From Schauerella fraxinea (GTDB taxonomy: Bacteria; Pseudomonadota; Gammaproteobacteria; Burkholderiales; Burkholderiaceae_B), in NCBI GenBank assembly GCA_030849945.1, contig JAVDKK010000004.1, forward strand, positions 682,001-746,000: a stretch of DNA of 64,000 bases, read 5' to 3'. Position numbers and translations under genes: made by a program. The notes beneath the pieces are model-generated. The model ran no database searches. It worked only from the letters and a program-made list of their open reading frames with translations, and was not told where the DNA came from. This document shows, piece by piece, positions 51,721-62,165 of the stretch (position 1 is the stretch's first letter; each line of letters opens with the position of its first letter).

Positions 51721-52652
51721 TCCTCGCGCTGGACCCCATCGAGCGCCGCTTCGCGGCGCTCGATGTCGTTTAAGGCCTGGGTCACCATCTCGATAAAGGC
51801 TTCCATGCGTTCAGGAAGCTGCCGCCCCGTCATGACCTGGATCTGCACGCTGCGAAAGTGCATTTCGGCATCGGTCAACGGCACGGCCACCAGATCCATC
51901 CGAGCCAGACGGTCCGCCATCGACACATAGCCTGCCAGCAGGATGGAATCGCTTTCGCGCACCATCGCCTGAAGCGAGCCCGCGTAGTTGGTGGTAACTG
52001 CCGGCTCCACAAATACACCCGCCATGCCGCGCGAGTGATCGAACATCTTGCGGGTAATCGACCCCTTGTCGGTCAACGCCAGCGGATAGGCCTCGATCTC
52101 GGCCATGCTCACCGCCTTGCGGCCCGCCAGCGGATGGCCTTTTGCCATCACCGCCATGACCGACGATTGAATCGCATGCCGCACGGCAATGCCGGGTTCG
52201 GGCTCGACGCTGAAGGTTACGGCAATATCCGATTCGCCCTCCATCACCCGATCGGTGGCTGTTTTTGCCGAACCCACCCACATGAAAAATCGCGTATCGG
52301 GAAACTGCTTTCGAAATCGCGCGATCGCCGCTGGAATCACATCGTTCGATAATCCCTGCGCACAAGACACCCGAATCAGATTACCCGGCGAGCCGTGCAA
52401 ACTGGCAATGGCATTGAGCGTGGCTTCGGATTCGAGCGCCGTGCGGCGCGCGTGCGCCAACAGCACGTGCCCCGCCGGCGTGAGCGACATACCGCGCGAG
52501 GCACGGTCAAAGAGCGGTGCGCCCACCTCCTGTTCGAGTCGGGTGATCTGCCGGCTGATCGCCGAAATCGCCACATGTAATGTGGCCGATGCGGCACTCA
52601 AACTACCCGCCTGAGCCACTTCCAAGAAATATTTGAGTCCGGAATTGAGCAT
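51702..52652 (-). CDS. LysR-family transcriptional regulator
   Basis: A 316-residue LysR regulator: winged helix at about 1-62 (SGLKYFLEVAQAGSLSAASATLHVAISAISRQI, core SLSAASATLHVAISAISRQ) and an effector domain starting near LIRVSCAQGLSNDVIPAAI. The start ATG 52652 places the helix-turn-helix at the usual distance; upstream in-frame codons to 52715 are not family-like. It is divergent from the peptide-transporter operon at 52771 and is its probable regulator. The 3' end contains a 12-bp hairpin (51738-51764). Confidence 0.9.
   Translation of the reverse strand: MLNSGLKYFLEVAQAGSLSAASATLHVAISAISRQITRLEQEVGAPLFDRASRGMSLTPAGHVLLAHARRTALESEATLNAIASLHGSPGNLIRVSCAQGLSNDVIPAAIARFRKQFPDTRFFMWVGSAKTATDRVMEGESDIAVTFSVEPEPGIAVRHAIQSSVMAVMAKGHPLAGRKAVSMAEIEAYPLALTDKGSITRKMFDHSRGMAGVFVEPAVTTNYAGSLQAMVRESDSILLAGYVSMADRLARMDLVAVPLTDAEMHFRSVQIQVMTGRQLPERMEAFIEMVTQALNDIERREAALDGVQREDQLRSS
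51738..51764. terminator. Perfect 12-bp hairpin inside the 3' end of the LysR gene
   Basis: ATCGAGCGCCGC-TTC-GCGGCGCTCGAT, a very stable hairpin 18 bases after the stop of the 51394 gene on the plus strand. No T-run follows, but position suggests a terminator or decay barrier for that gene, embedded in LysR codons. Confidence 0.5.
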
Positions 52653-52770
52653 TGGGGTTAACCCGAAATTTCCAATAAAAGCAAATGCTTTGCGAATCAT
52701 TCTAATTGTTGGCAAAGCGTTGCGTCTCTAGAATCGACCCCTTTTCGCCCCCAAAGGGATAAAACTCGTC

Positions 52771-54387
52771 ATGTCCGCACGCTTTTCGCTTCTCGCCCGG
52801 CTCGTCTGTAGCTTAGGCTGTGTTGTCGCCACCGGCGCGCACGCTCAGACGTTGAAAATCGGTTTGGCCTCCGAGCCGACCGCCATCGACCCGCATTATC
52901 ACCAGGCCACGCCGAACGACGCGCTCACCGCGCACATCTTCGAACCGCTGGTGGGCATGAACGGCGACATGAAGCTGCAGCCCGTGCTGGCCTCCTCCTG
53001 GGAAGCGACCACCGACACGACCTGGACGTTCAAGCTGCGCCCGGACGTCACATTCTCCAACGGCGAAGCCTTCACGGCCGACGACGTCGTTTTTTCGCTT
53101 TGCCGCGTGATCAATAACGAAACCGCCATCAGCGGCGGTGCGATGAACGTGGTCAAGCGCATCGCCAGCATCGAAACGCCCGATGCGCATACCGTCAAGA
53201 TGACGACGAAGTCGCCCTACCCTGTGCTGCCCAATGAATTGGCACGCGTGGCCATGGTGTGGAACGGCATCGCCGAGCACGGCAAGCTCAACTTCGACCC
53301 GGCCAAAGGCTGCGGTGTAACGGGCGCCTGGCCCACGGTCAACGATTTCAATAGCGGTAAAGCCACGATCGGCACCGGCGCCTACACGCTCAAGTCGTAC
53401 GTGAAGGGCAATGCCATCGAACTCACGCGCAACGATAAGTACTGGGGCGAGAAGCCTTCCTGGGAAACCGTGCGCATGGTGTCCGTGCCGTCGGCCGGTC
53501 CGCGTTTGACCGGTCTGTTGGCCGGTGACTTCGATCTGATCGAAAACCCCGCTGCCCGCGACTTGAAGCGCATCAAGGAAGCCGGCCTGGGCTACACGAT
53601 CAAGCCGTCGGTTCGCGTGATGTTCTTCCAACTTGACGCCGGCCGCAATCCAAGCCCGATGGTCAAGTCGCCCAAGGGCGATAACCCGCTGCAGGATGCC
53701 CGCGTGCGTCGCGCCATGTCGATGGCCATCGACCGCAAGACCATCGTCGAACGCATCATGGATGGCGTCGCCACTCCGGCGTATCAGTTCCTGCCCGACG
53801 GCATGTTTGGCGCCCTGCCCAACGCGCCCGAGTTGAAGTACGACCCGAAAGCCGCGAAGGCGCTGTTGACCGAGGCCGGCTATCCCGATGGCTTCGAACT
53901 CACGCTCTCGTCGACCAACGACCGCTACATCAACGACGCGCAAATCACGCAAGCCGTGGCCCAGTACCTGAGCCGCATCGGCATCCGCACCACGGTGGAT
54001 ACGATGACGCGCTCGGTGTATTTCCCGCGCCGCGCCAAGCGTGACTTCAGCGCCTCGCTGGGCGGCTGGGGTTCGGAAACGGGCGAAGCCAGCAACTTCA
54101 TCCAGTACTGGACCACGACCACCAATACGCAACTCGGCCTGGGCAGCAGCAACTACGGCGCGTTTTCCAATCCTGAGCTCGACACGAAGTTCGTGGAAGC
54201 GCTGCGCACGGTGGACGACACCAAACGTGCTGCCTTGCTCAACGACGTGATCAAAATCGCTTTGGACGACATGCCCAATATCCCGCTACATTTCGAAAGC
54301 GGCGTGTGGGCTTTCCGCAAGGGTTTGAGCTATGAAGGCCGCGCCGATCAGCGCACGACCGCCATGGCGACCCGTCCGGTCAAGTAA
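52771..54387 (+). CDS. Peptide-type ABC transporter substrate-binding protein (SBP family 5)
   Basis: A 538-residue periplasmic binding protein of the DppA/OppA family. The signal peptide ends at about residue 26 (ATGAHAQTL). Family segments are GLASEPTAIDPHYH, IFEPLVGMN, WTFKLRPDVTFSNGEAFTADDVVFS and DARVRRAMSMAIDRKTIVE. It starts a seven-gene operon with two permeases, two ATPases and two hydrolases. The ligand could be a short peptide or an N-acyl amino acid, since an M20 carboxypeptidase follows. Confidence 0.95.
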   Translation: MSARFSLLARLVCSLGCVVATGAHAQTLKIGLASEPTAIDPHYHQATPNDALTAHIFEPLVGMNGDMKLQPVLASSWEATTDTTWTFKLRPDVTFSNGEAFTADDVVFSLCRVINNETAISGGAMNVVKRIASIETPDAHTVKMTTKSPYPVLPNELARVAMVWNGIAEHGKLNFDPAKGCGVTGAWPTVNDFNSGKATIGTGAYTLKSYVKGNAIELTRNDKYWGEKPSWETVRMVSVPSAGPRLTGLLAGDFDLIENPAARDLKRIKEAGLGYTIKPSVRVMFFQLDAGRNPSPMVKSPKGDNPLQDARVRRAMSMAIDRKTIVERIMDGVATPAYQFLPDGMFGALPNAPELKYDPKAAKALLTEAGYPDGFELTLSSTNDRYINDAQITQAVAQYLSRIGIRTTVDTMTRSVYFPRRAKRDFSASLGGWGSETGEASNFIQYWTTTTNTQLGLGSSNYGAFSNPELDTKFVEALRTVDDTKRAALLNDVIKIALDDMPNIPLHFESGVWAFRKGLSYEGRADQRTTAMATRPVK

Positions 54388-54423
54388 AAGCCCGCTTTTT
54401 AAGTCGTTATAGGAATCCGTACC

Positions 54424-55401
54424 TTGGCGCTGTTTATCCTACGCAGGCTGCTACAAAGCCTGTTCGTTCTTCTTGCGGTGTCGGTAGTCGTCTTCTTCGC
54501 CGTGTATGCGGTGGGCGACCCCATCGAACTGCTGGTCAGCCCCGAGGTCGGGCAGGCCGAGCGTCAAGCGCTGATCGCGCGGCTCGGCCTGGACTTACCC
54601 ATTTGGCAACAGTACGGCCACTTTCTGTGGAACGCCTTGCATGGCGACCTCGGAAACTCGTTTGTGCACGGGATGCCCGCGGTCGAACTGATCGTGCAAC
54701 GCATCCCGGCCACGTTCGAGCTGGTGGTCGTGGCCATCACCCTCACCTGTATTATCGGCATCCCGCTCGGCCTGGTGGCCGGGCTGTACCGCGACGCCCC
54801 GTTGGGCCGCGGCATCATGGCCACCTCGGTGCTGGGCTTTTCGTTGCCCAACTTCTGGCAAGGCATGGTGTTCATTCTGCTGTTTGCCGTATGGCTGGGC
54901 TGGTTGCCCGCCTCGGGCCGCGGCCCCACGGTGGACGTGCTCGGCGTGCCGTTCAGCATTTTCACCGCTGAAGGGTGGCGCCACGTGGCCATGCCGGCCG
55001 TGAACCTGGCCATCGCCAACATCGCCTTGATCTTGCGCCTTACCGCCACCGGCGTGGTCGAAGCTCGCTCGCAAGACTATGTGAAGTTTGCACGCGCCAA
55101 GGGTGTGAAGCCCGGGCGCATCGTGCGCCGTCACATCCTGCGCAACATCCTGATCCCCGTCGTGACCGTGATCGGCATGGAGTTCGGCAGCCTGATCGCC
55201 TACTCCACCATTACCGAAACCGTGTTTTCGTGGCCGGGCATGGGCAAGCTGTTGATCGACAGCGTGTATCAGCTCGACCGCCCCGTGGTCGTGGCCTACG
55301 TGATGCTCGTGACCCTGATTTTCGTGGTGATCAACCTGATCGTCGACATTCTCTACGCCGTGCTCGATCCGCGCGTGCAACTCCTCGAACCGGCGCACTG
55401 A
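54424..55401 (+). CDS. Peptide-type ABC transporter permease, DppB type
   Basis: A 325-residue inner-membrane permease of the DppB/OppB family, starting at TTG 54424 with no better ATG. It has LFILRRLLQSLFVLLAVSVVVFF at the N-terminus and the EAA loop YVKFARAKGVKPGRIVRRHILRNILIPVVTVIG (core ARAKGVKPGRIVRRHILRN). About six transmembrane helices are expected. The next gene begins 2 bases after its stop. Confidence 0.93.
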   Translation: MALFILRRLLQSLFVLLAVSVVVFFAVYAVGDPIELLVSPEVGQAERQALIARLGLDLPIWQQYGHFLWNALHGDLGNSFVHGMPAVELIVQRIPATFELVVVAITLTCIIGIPLGLVAGLYRDAPLGRGIMATSVLGFSLPNFWQGMVFILLFAVWLGWLPASGRGPTVDVLGVPFSIFTAEGWRHVAMPAVNLAIANIALILRLTATGVVEARSQDYVKFARAKGVKPGRIVRRHILRNILIPVVTVIGMEFGSLIAYSTITETVFSWPGMGKLLIDSVYQLDRPVVVAYVMLVTLIFVVINLIVDILYAVLDPRVQLLEPAH

Positions 55402-55403
55402 CC

Positions 55404-56318
55404 ATGGCAGATCCCAATCAATCCAAGCGCGTGCCCACGCGCGGCCCCATGCTGGAAACGCCGCGCCGCAACGCCATTCTCAAAAAACTCAACGCGCGCC
55501 CCACCGTGCGCGGCTCGGCCATCGCCCTGGCGGTGCTGATGCTGTTCGTGCTGATTGCGCCGTATTTCGCGCCGCAAAATCCCTACGACCTGATGGCGTT
55601 GAACATCATGGACGGCCGGCTCGCCCCCGGTGCGGAAAGCCTGGAAGGCGGCCGCTATTGGCTCGGCACCGATTCGCAAGGCCGCGACATGCTGAGCGCC
55701 ATCCTGTATGGCCTGCGCATCAGCTTGCTGGTGGGCCTCTCGGCCGTGCTGCTGTCCACCCTGATCGGCTCGTTTCTCGGCCTGCTGGCCGCGTTCAAGG
55801 GCGGCTGGATCGACACCGCCATCATGCGTCTGGTCGACTTCATCCTGGGCTTTCCCACGATTCTGGTGGCCCTCGTGCTATTGGCCGTGATGGGCCGTGG
55901 CGTCGACAAGGTGGTGATCGCGCTCGTGGTCGTGCAGTGGGCGCACTATGCGCGCATCATGCGCGGCCGCGCGCTGCAGGAACGCCGCAAGGAATATATC
56001 GAAGCCGCGCAAAACCTGGGCTTTCCGGCCTGGCGCATCATGCTCTTTCATCTGATGCCCAACTGCCTGAGCCCGGTGATGGTGTTTGCCACCATCCAGA
56101 TCGCCACGGCCATCGTGCTTGAAGCGACCTTGTCGTTCCTGGGCGTGGGCGTGCCGGTAACGGAACCGTCGCTGGGCCTCCTGATCGCCAGCGGCTTCGA
56201 ATACCTGCTCTCCGGCGACTACTGGATCAGCATGTTCCCGGGCATCGCACTGCTGTTGCTGATCCTGTCCATCAACATCATCGGCGACCGCATGCGCGCC
56301 AGCCTGGATCCGCGATGA
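55404..56318 (+). CDS. Peptide-type ABC transporter permease, DppC type
   Basis: A 304-residue permease of the DppC/OppC family: N-terminal OppC_N region (ALAVLMLFVLIAPYFAPQNPY), GTDSQGRDMLSAILYGLRISL and the EAA loop YIEAAQNLGFPAWRIMLFHLMPNCLSPV. The start is ATG 55404. The stop overlaps the ATPase gene by 4 bases. It pairs with the DppB-type protein as the translocation channel. Confidence 0.94.
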   Translation: MADPNQSKRVPTRGPMLETPRRNAILKKLNARPTVRGSAIALAVLMLFVLIAPYFAPQNPYDLMALNIMDGRLAPGAESLEGGRYWLGTDSQGRDMLSAILYGLRISLLVGLSAVLLSTLIGSFLGLLAAFKGGWIDTAIMRLVDFILGFPTILVALVLLAVMGRGVDKVVIALVVVQWAHYARIMRGRALQERRKEYIEAAQNLGFPAWRIMLFHLMPNCLSPVMVFATIQIATAIVLEATLSFLGVGVPVTEPSLGLLIASGFEYLLSGDYWISMFPGIALLLLILSINIIGDRMRASLDPR

Positions 56319-57297
56319 GCCAAGATAAAACCCTATTGCACGTGCGCGGCTTGCGCACGGCCTTTCATACCGAAGCCGGCGCCTGGCCGGCGGTCGATGG
56401 CGTGGACTTCACCGTGCGACGCGGCGAAATCGTGGGCCTGGTGGGCGAATCGGGATCGGGCAAATCCGTGACCGGCTTTTCGCTCATCGGCCTCATCGAC
56501 CCGCCGGGCGAAGTGGTCGACGGCGAAGTGATCTTCGACGGCGTCGACCTCTGTAAGCAGACGGAAGAGCAACTGCGCAAACTGCGCGGCGACCGCATCG
56601 CCATGATCTTTCAAGATCCGCTGATGACGCTCAATCCGGTGCTCAAAGTGGGCGAGCAGATGCGTGAAGCCATCTTCACGCACTACCCCAAGACGACGCG
56701 CAAGCAAGCCAACGCGCGCTGTGTGGAAGCGCTCGAAATGGTGGGCATCCCGAGTGCCGCCACGCGCCTGGACAACTATCCGCATGAGTTTTCGGGCGGG
56801 ATGCGCCAACGCGTGGCCATCGCCATCGCGATGCTCAACCAACCCGAACTGATCATCGCCGACGAGCCCACCACCGCGCTGGACGTGACGATTCAAGGCC
56901 AGATCCTGTATCAGATGCAGAAGCTGTGCCGCGCGCACGATACGGCGCTGATCTGGGTCACGCACGATCTGGGCGTGGTAGCCGAGCTGGCTGATCGCGT
57001 GGCGGTGATGTATGCGGGCCGCATCGTCGAAACCGGCACGGTGGACGAGGTGCTGTCCGCGCCGCGCCATCCCTATACGCGCGGCTTGCTCGATTCGATG
57101 CCCAGCACCGCCGAGCCCGGCCAACGCCTGCACCAGATCGACGGCATGGCGCCGACGCTCGCCGGCCGCGAAATCGGCTGTGCCTTCCGCCCCCGCTGCC
57201 CCAACGCCATCGCGCGCTGCGCCGAAGCGCCCCCTGAAAATACGGTCGAAGGCGAGCGTAGCTATCGCTGCTACGTGCCCCTCGTCCAGGAGCTTGT

Positions 57298-57301
<4 letters not shown>
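56315..57301 (+). CDS. Peptide-type ABC transporter ATPase, DppD type
   Basis: A 328-residue ATPase with Walker A GESGSGKS (about 43-50), Q-loop AMIFQDPLMTLNP, signature FSGGMRQR, Walker B LIIADEPTTALDV and the OppD/DppD C-terminal segment GCAFRPRCPNAIARC, which holds the cysteines typical of this subgroup. The start overlaps the permease stop (ATGA), and the stop overlaps the second ATPase (ATGA). Confidence 0.95.
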
Positions 57302-58301
<1,000 letters not shown>

Positions 58302-58305
<4 letters not shown>

Positions 58306-59192
58306 CCGATATCAACGCCTTGCGCGACGTGCTGTCGCAATCCGGCCGCCAATGTGTGGCTTACGTCGACCAGGCCGGCAACCCCGACCGTCCGTTGGCG
58401 CTGAACACCTATCGCGGCAAGGGCTACACCCCTGATCGCCCGGTGGTACTGGTGCAGCACGGCGTGCTGCGCAACGGCGACGATTACTGCGACTTCTGGA
58501 TGCCGGCCGCCGACAAGCATGGCCTATTGATCATTGCGCCCACGTTTTCGGACGCCGATTGGCCAGGGCTGGACAGCTACAACAACGGCCGTGTCACGGA
58601 TGCCGAGGGCCGCGTGCGCCCGGTTGAAGACTGGACCTACGCCATCCTCGAACGCCTCTGGGCGGACGTGCGCGCCACCGGCGTCACGCAACGCGAGCGT
58701 GCGCATCTCTTCGGTCACTCGGCCGGCGGGCAATTCGTGCATCGCCTGATGAGCAGCCAATCGCATGCGCCCTTCGAAGCTGTCGTGGCTTCAAACTCGG
58801 GCTGGTACACGTTGCCCGATCGCGGCCTCGATTTTCCCGAAGGAATGAACATCGCAGGCTTGAGCGACGCGCATCTCGAGCGCCTGCTCGGCTATCCGCT
58901 GCTGCTTTTGCTGGGCGAATGCGATAACGACGTCAACGCGCCCAACCTGCCGGCCAACCCCGAAGCCTCGCGCCAGGGCCCGCACCGCTTCGCGCGTGGC
59001 CACAACTATTTCGCCGCAGGTAAAGCCGCCGCCGAACGCCTGGGGTTACCCTTCAACTGGCAAGTGCAGAACGTGCCGCACATCGGCCACGATGGCCGTT
59101 CGATGTCGGCCGTAGCGGCCAGCCTGTGGTTTGAAGGCAAGATGCCGACCGATGAAGAACTTGTTCGCCTGGCTGGCAGCCAGGTCGCCTAA
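58302..59192 (+). CDS. Alpha/beta hydrolase family protein
   Basis: A 296-residue soluble hydrolase. Ser140 in LFGHSAGGQFVHR is the nucleophile, VVLVQHGVLRNGDDYCDFW gives the oxyanion-side strand (core VLVQHGVLRNGDDY), and a late His (HIGHDGRSM) is the probable catalytic His. The layout resembles PHB-depolymerase/esterase-like enzymes without a signal peptide. It is translationally coupled to the transporter (4-base overlap) and followed by the M20 peptidase, so it may hydrolyse an ester or amide of the imported compound. Confidence 0.82.
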
Positions 59193-59211
59193 TTTCATAG
59201 TGGAGAAAAGC

Positions 59212-60342
59212 ATGTCCGTAGAACGAAGCGCCGACCAGTTGGTCGACGGCATCAGCACCTGGGTACGCTTGGAATCGCCCTCGCACGCCCCCGATACGCT
59301 GAGGGCCATGGCCAAATTGATCAGCGACCAGGCGCGCGCCGCCGGCCTGACCGTGACCGAAACCGACCACGGCCCCGCCACCGGTCCGTCGCTTACGATC
59401 ACCAATCGTGCCGCCGGCGACGATCGCAAAGGCATCCTGATTCTCGCGCACTACGACACGGTTCACCCTGTGGGCACGCTCACCAAGAACGACTGCCGCA
59501 TCGAAGACGGCAAATTGTTCGGCCCCGGCACCTACGACATGAAGGGCGGCACCTACCTCGCGCTGACCGCACTGGGCGATCTGTCCGGCGCCGGCGACAC
59601 GCAATTGCCGGTCGAATTTTTGATCGTGCCCGACGAAGAAGTCGGCAGCCTGAACTCGCGTCCCACCATCGAATCCCATGCGGCCCGCGCCAAGTACACG
59701 CTGGTGTGCGAACCCGCGCGCGCCAACGGCGGACGCTGTGTGTCGGCCCGCAAGGGCACGGGCTTCATCACGGTGGAAGCGCACGGCCGTCCGTCGCACG
59801 CCGGCGTGGCGCACGAAAAGGGCCGCAGCGCCATTCGCGAAATCGCCCATCAAGTGCTCGCACTCGAAGCGATGACCGACTACCAACGCGGCATCACGGT
59901 AAGCGTGGGCAAGATCGAAGGCGGCACCACCACCAATGTGGTGCCCTCGTTTGCCAAAATCACGGTCGACTTCCGCATCCCCGATCCGGAAGCCGGCGTG
60001 GAACTGAAAGCGAAAGTGGATGCGCTCACTGCGCACGATCCCGACGTCAAGCTCGTCGTGAACTTCGACCTGAATCGCCCGCCGATGCCGCGCACCGAAG
60101 AAACCGGTGAATTGCTCAAGACCGTGCAAGCCTACGCTACCCAAGCTGGCTTTGCGTTGGAAGAAGCGCCGATGACCGGCGGCGGCAGCGATGCCAACTT
60201 CACCGCCGCGCTGGGCGTGCCTACGCTGGACGGCCTGGGTGCAGACGGCGACGGCGCCCACACGCTCTTCGAACACATCCTGATCGCAACGCTGCCCGAG
60301 CGTTTGAAGTTCTGGCAGTTGACGCTCAAGCAATTGGCGTAA
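59212..60342 (+). CDS. M20-family metallopeptidase (carboxypeptidase G2-like)
   Basis: A 376-residue zinc peptidase of the M20 family. His80 and Asp82 (ILAHYDTVHP), Asp109 (GTYDMKGG) and Glu142/Glu143 (VPDEEVGS) are in place; the His80-Asp109-Glu143 spacing equals that of carboxypeptidase G2 (His112, Asp141, Glu175). The C-terminal GGGSDANFTAALGVPTLDGLGADGDGAHT contains the last His. No signal peptide is present, so it is cytoplasmic. The operon suggests hydrolysis of an imported N-acyl amino acid or dipeptide. Confidence 0.93.
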   Translation: MSVERSADQLVDGISTWVRLESPSHAPDTLRAMAKLISDQARAAGLTVTETDHGPATGPSLTITNRAAGDDRKGILILAHYDTVHPVGTLTKNDCRIEDGKLFGPGTYDMKGGTYLALTALGDLSGAGDTQLPVEFLIVPDEEVGSLNSRPTIESHAARAKYTLVCEPARANGGRCVSARKGTGFITVEAHGRPSHAGVAHEKGRSAIREIAHQVLALEAMTDYQRGITVSVGKIEGGTTTNVVPSFAKITVDFRIPDPEAGVELKAKVDALTAHDPDVKLVVNFDLNRPPMPRTEETGELLKTVQAYATQAGFALEEAPMTGGGSDANFTAALGVPTLDGLGADGDGAHTLFEHILIATLPERLKFWQLTLKQLA

Positions 60343-60347
60343 ACGAC

Positions 60348-60375
60348 GACGGCATCGCCGCAAGGCGATGCCGTC
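60348..60375 (+). terminator. Perfect 12-bp hairpin with GCAA loop after the peptidase operon
   Basis: GACGGCATCGCC-GCAA-GGCGATGCCGTC begins 5 bases after the stop of the M20 gene. A 12-bp stem closed by a GNRA-type loop is very stable. There is no T-run, so it may be a transcript-stabilising 3' end or a factor-assisted terminator. Confidence 0.6.
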
Positions 60376-60438
60376 TGAGCCCGCCCTGCAGCGATACCCG
60401 CGCCGGCCCCAGCATCGCCGAACGCTTACAATCGGCGC

Positions 60439-61266
60439 ATGGATCCCACACCTGAGTTCTGGCGCGATCCGGCAATGCCCTACGCCGAAAGCCGCCGCGC
60501 TTGCCACAGCCGAACCCGCTACAAGCCACATAGTCACCCAACCTATTCCATAGGCGCGGTCGATCACGGCACTAGCCGTTTTACCGGAACAAATGACGGT
60601 CCCGTCACCCTGCACTCGGGTGCGGTGGTGTTCGTGCCTGCCACGCGAGTGCATGCCTGCAACCCCATGCCCGGCAGCGCATGGAGCTATCAAATGCTGC
60701 ACCTGGATGCCGAGTGGTTATCCAACGTTCGGCGGGAGTACGCGCCGATACAGACGCCAATGCAACCTGAATGCGCGGCGACGGACCCGATCCGCATCGT
60801 GACCGAACCTGCAGTCTATGCGCGCTTTTGCCGCCTCAATACACTGCTGTTTTCACACGCCGATGCCGGCGATAAGGAAGCGGCGTTGATCGAATTCATT
60901 GGCGAGTGTGACGAAGCGCAGGGCCTGCACATCGACGTTCCCGCGGCCCCCGAACGTGCACAGCGACAGATCATGCCGGTGCTGGATCTTCTGCGCCGCG
61001 ATCAGGCCTGCGACACCAGCCTCACCGAGCTGGCACGCACGGCAGGTGTAAGCCGCTATCGGTTGATACGCGTCTTCCGCGCCGCCACCGGCATGACGCC
61101 GCACGCCTGGATATTGAATCGCCGCGTCAATCTTGCGCGCGAACGGATTCGTTCAGGCGCAGACATCGCCGGCGTGGCGCAGGACCTTGGCTTTGCCGAT
61201 CAGGCGCACTTTCAAAGGGTGTTCAAGGCGCACACCGGCATTACGCCAGGCGGCTTTCGGCGCTGA
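60439..61266 (+). CDS. AraC-family transcriptional regulator
   Basis: A 275-residue regulator with an N-terminal cupin-like sensing domain (HSRTRYKPHSHPTYSIGAVDHG, core HSHPTYSIG) and a C-terminal double helix-turn-helix (LARTAGVSRYRLIRVFRAATGMTPHAWIL ... DLGFADQAHFQRVFKAHTGITPGGFRR). It is followed after 114 bases by a LysE-family exporter on the same strand; such pairs usually mean that the regulator controls the exporter. The effector is unknown. Confidence 0.92.
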   Translation: MDPTPEFWRDPAMPYAESRRACHSRTRYKPHSHPTYSIGAVDHGTSRFTGTNDGPVTLHSGAVVFVPATRVHACNPMPGSAWSYQMLHLDAEWLSNVRREYAPIQTPMQPECAATDPIRIVTEPAVYARFCRLNTLLFSHADAGDKEAALIEFIGECDEAQGLHIDVPAAPERAQRQIMPVLDLLRRDQACDTSLTELARTAGVSRYRLIRVFRAATGMTPHAWILNRRVNLARERIRSGADIAGVAQDLGFADQAHFQRVFKAHTGITPGGFRR

Positions 61267-61380
61267 GCACGCCGCATGGCTGCCCCACTGAGATGGCGGC
61301 AGTTTTGTCTACGCCAGGCTGCTGCAATTTTCTTCAATACAGGCTTATTCGGGCTGGGCACACTGCGATGAAATACTCGG

Positions 61381-62037
61381 ATGTCCACCGGAATGCAGCA
61401 GTTTCTGATCCTTGCCGCAGCGCATTTTCTAGCGCTGCTCTCACCCGGCCCTGATTTTTTTCTGATTGCGCGAACCTCACTTTCCGCCGGTTGGCGCATC
61501 GCCAGCGGCGCGTGCCTGGGCATCGCGGTCGCCAATGGCGTCTTCATCGTCGCGGCCTTTGCCGGGGCAGCAGCACTGCAACCGGATAGCGCCACGTTCG
61601 TGTCGCTGCAATTGGCAGGATGCGCGTATCTGCTCTACCTCGGCATCCTCTTCATCCGCCACGCGGGCGCCAACACCTTGATGGACGTGCATGTAAAAAC
61701 GCAAGGCAACCGCAAACCCGCGCAGCATGCCCTGGCATGGTGGCGCGCTGCCGGAATGGGGTTTCTATCCGGCATCCTGAATCCCAAGAACGCGCTGTTC
61801 TATGCCAGCCTGGCGACGATGCTCGCGGGCGCCCATACCGGCGCGGGATGGAAAACCTTTTACGGCGCCTGGATGTTCAGCGTCGTGCTGCTATGGGATT
61901 TGCTGGTGGCCGTGCTCATCGGCAACCAGGCTGTGTTGCGGCGTTTCGCGCGTGCACTGCCTGGGTTGGAGCGCAGCTCGGGGGTCGTGTTGATTCTGTT
62001 GGCGCTAGGCGTTATCGCCGTTCTCATCACCCTGTGA
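61381..62037 (+). CDS. LysE/RhtB-family amino acid exporter
   Basis: A 218-residue inner-membrane exporter with about six helices. The N-terminal LALLSPGPDFFLIARTSLSAGWR is diagnostic (core SPGPDFFLI), followed by GASLGIAVANG-like ACLGIAVANGVF and GFLSGILNPKNALFYASL, the conserved NPK loop. The start is ATG 61381 or 61393. It is likely regulated by the AraC-type gene upstream and would relieve amino acid excess. It is convergent with the metallophosphoesterase gene. Confidence 0.93.
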   Translation: MSTGMQQFLILAAAHFLALLSPGPDFFLIARTSLSAGWRIASGACLGIAVANGVFIVAAFAGAAALQPDSATFVSLQLAGCAYLLYLGILFIRHAGANTLMDVHVKTQGNRKPAQHALAWWRAAGMGFLSGILNPKNALFYASLATMLAGAHTGAGWKTFYGAWMFSVVLLWDLLVAVLIGNQAVLRRFARALPGLERSSGVVLILLALGVIAVLITL

Positions 62038-62046
62038 CCAGACGAC

Positions 62047-62135
62047 AAAAAAAACCGAATCCTGCGTGTGAAGCGCTCCCGGAACATTGAACAAAGCGTT
62101 CAGTTTTCCGCGGTGCATTCAACATCAGGATTCGG
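62047..62135 (-). terminator. Long-loop hairpin and T-run after the metallophosphoesterase gene
   Basis: On the minus strand CCGAATCCTG (62135-62126), 61 bases, then CAGGATTCGG (62064-62055) and eight T (62054-62047). A 10-bp perfect stem with a T-run is a terminator signature, but the loop is unusually long and holds a further small repeat (TGAAC-N5-GTTCA). It is placed between two convergent genes. Confidence 0.65.
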
Positions 62136-62165
62136 CGCGCTTTCAAGCCCGCTGCGTGACGCGAA

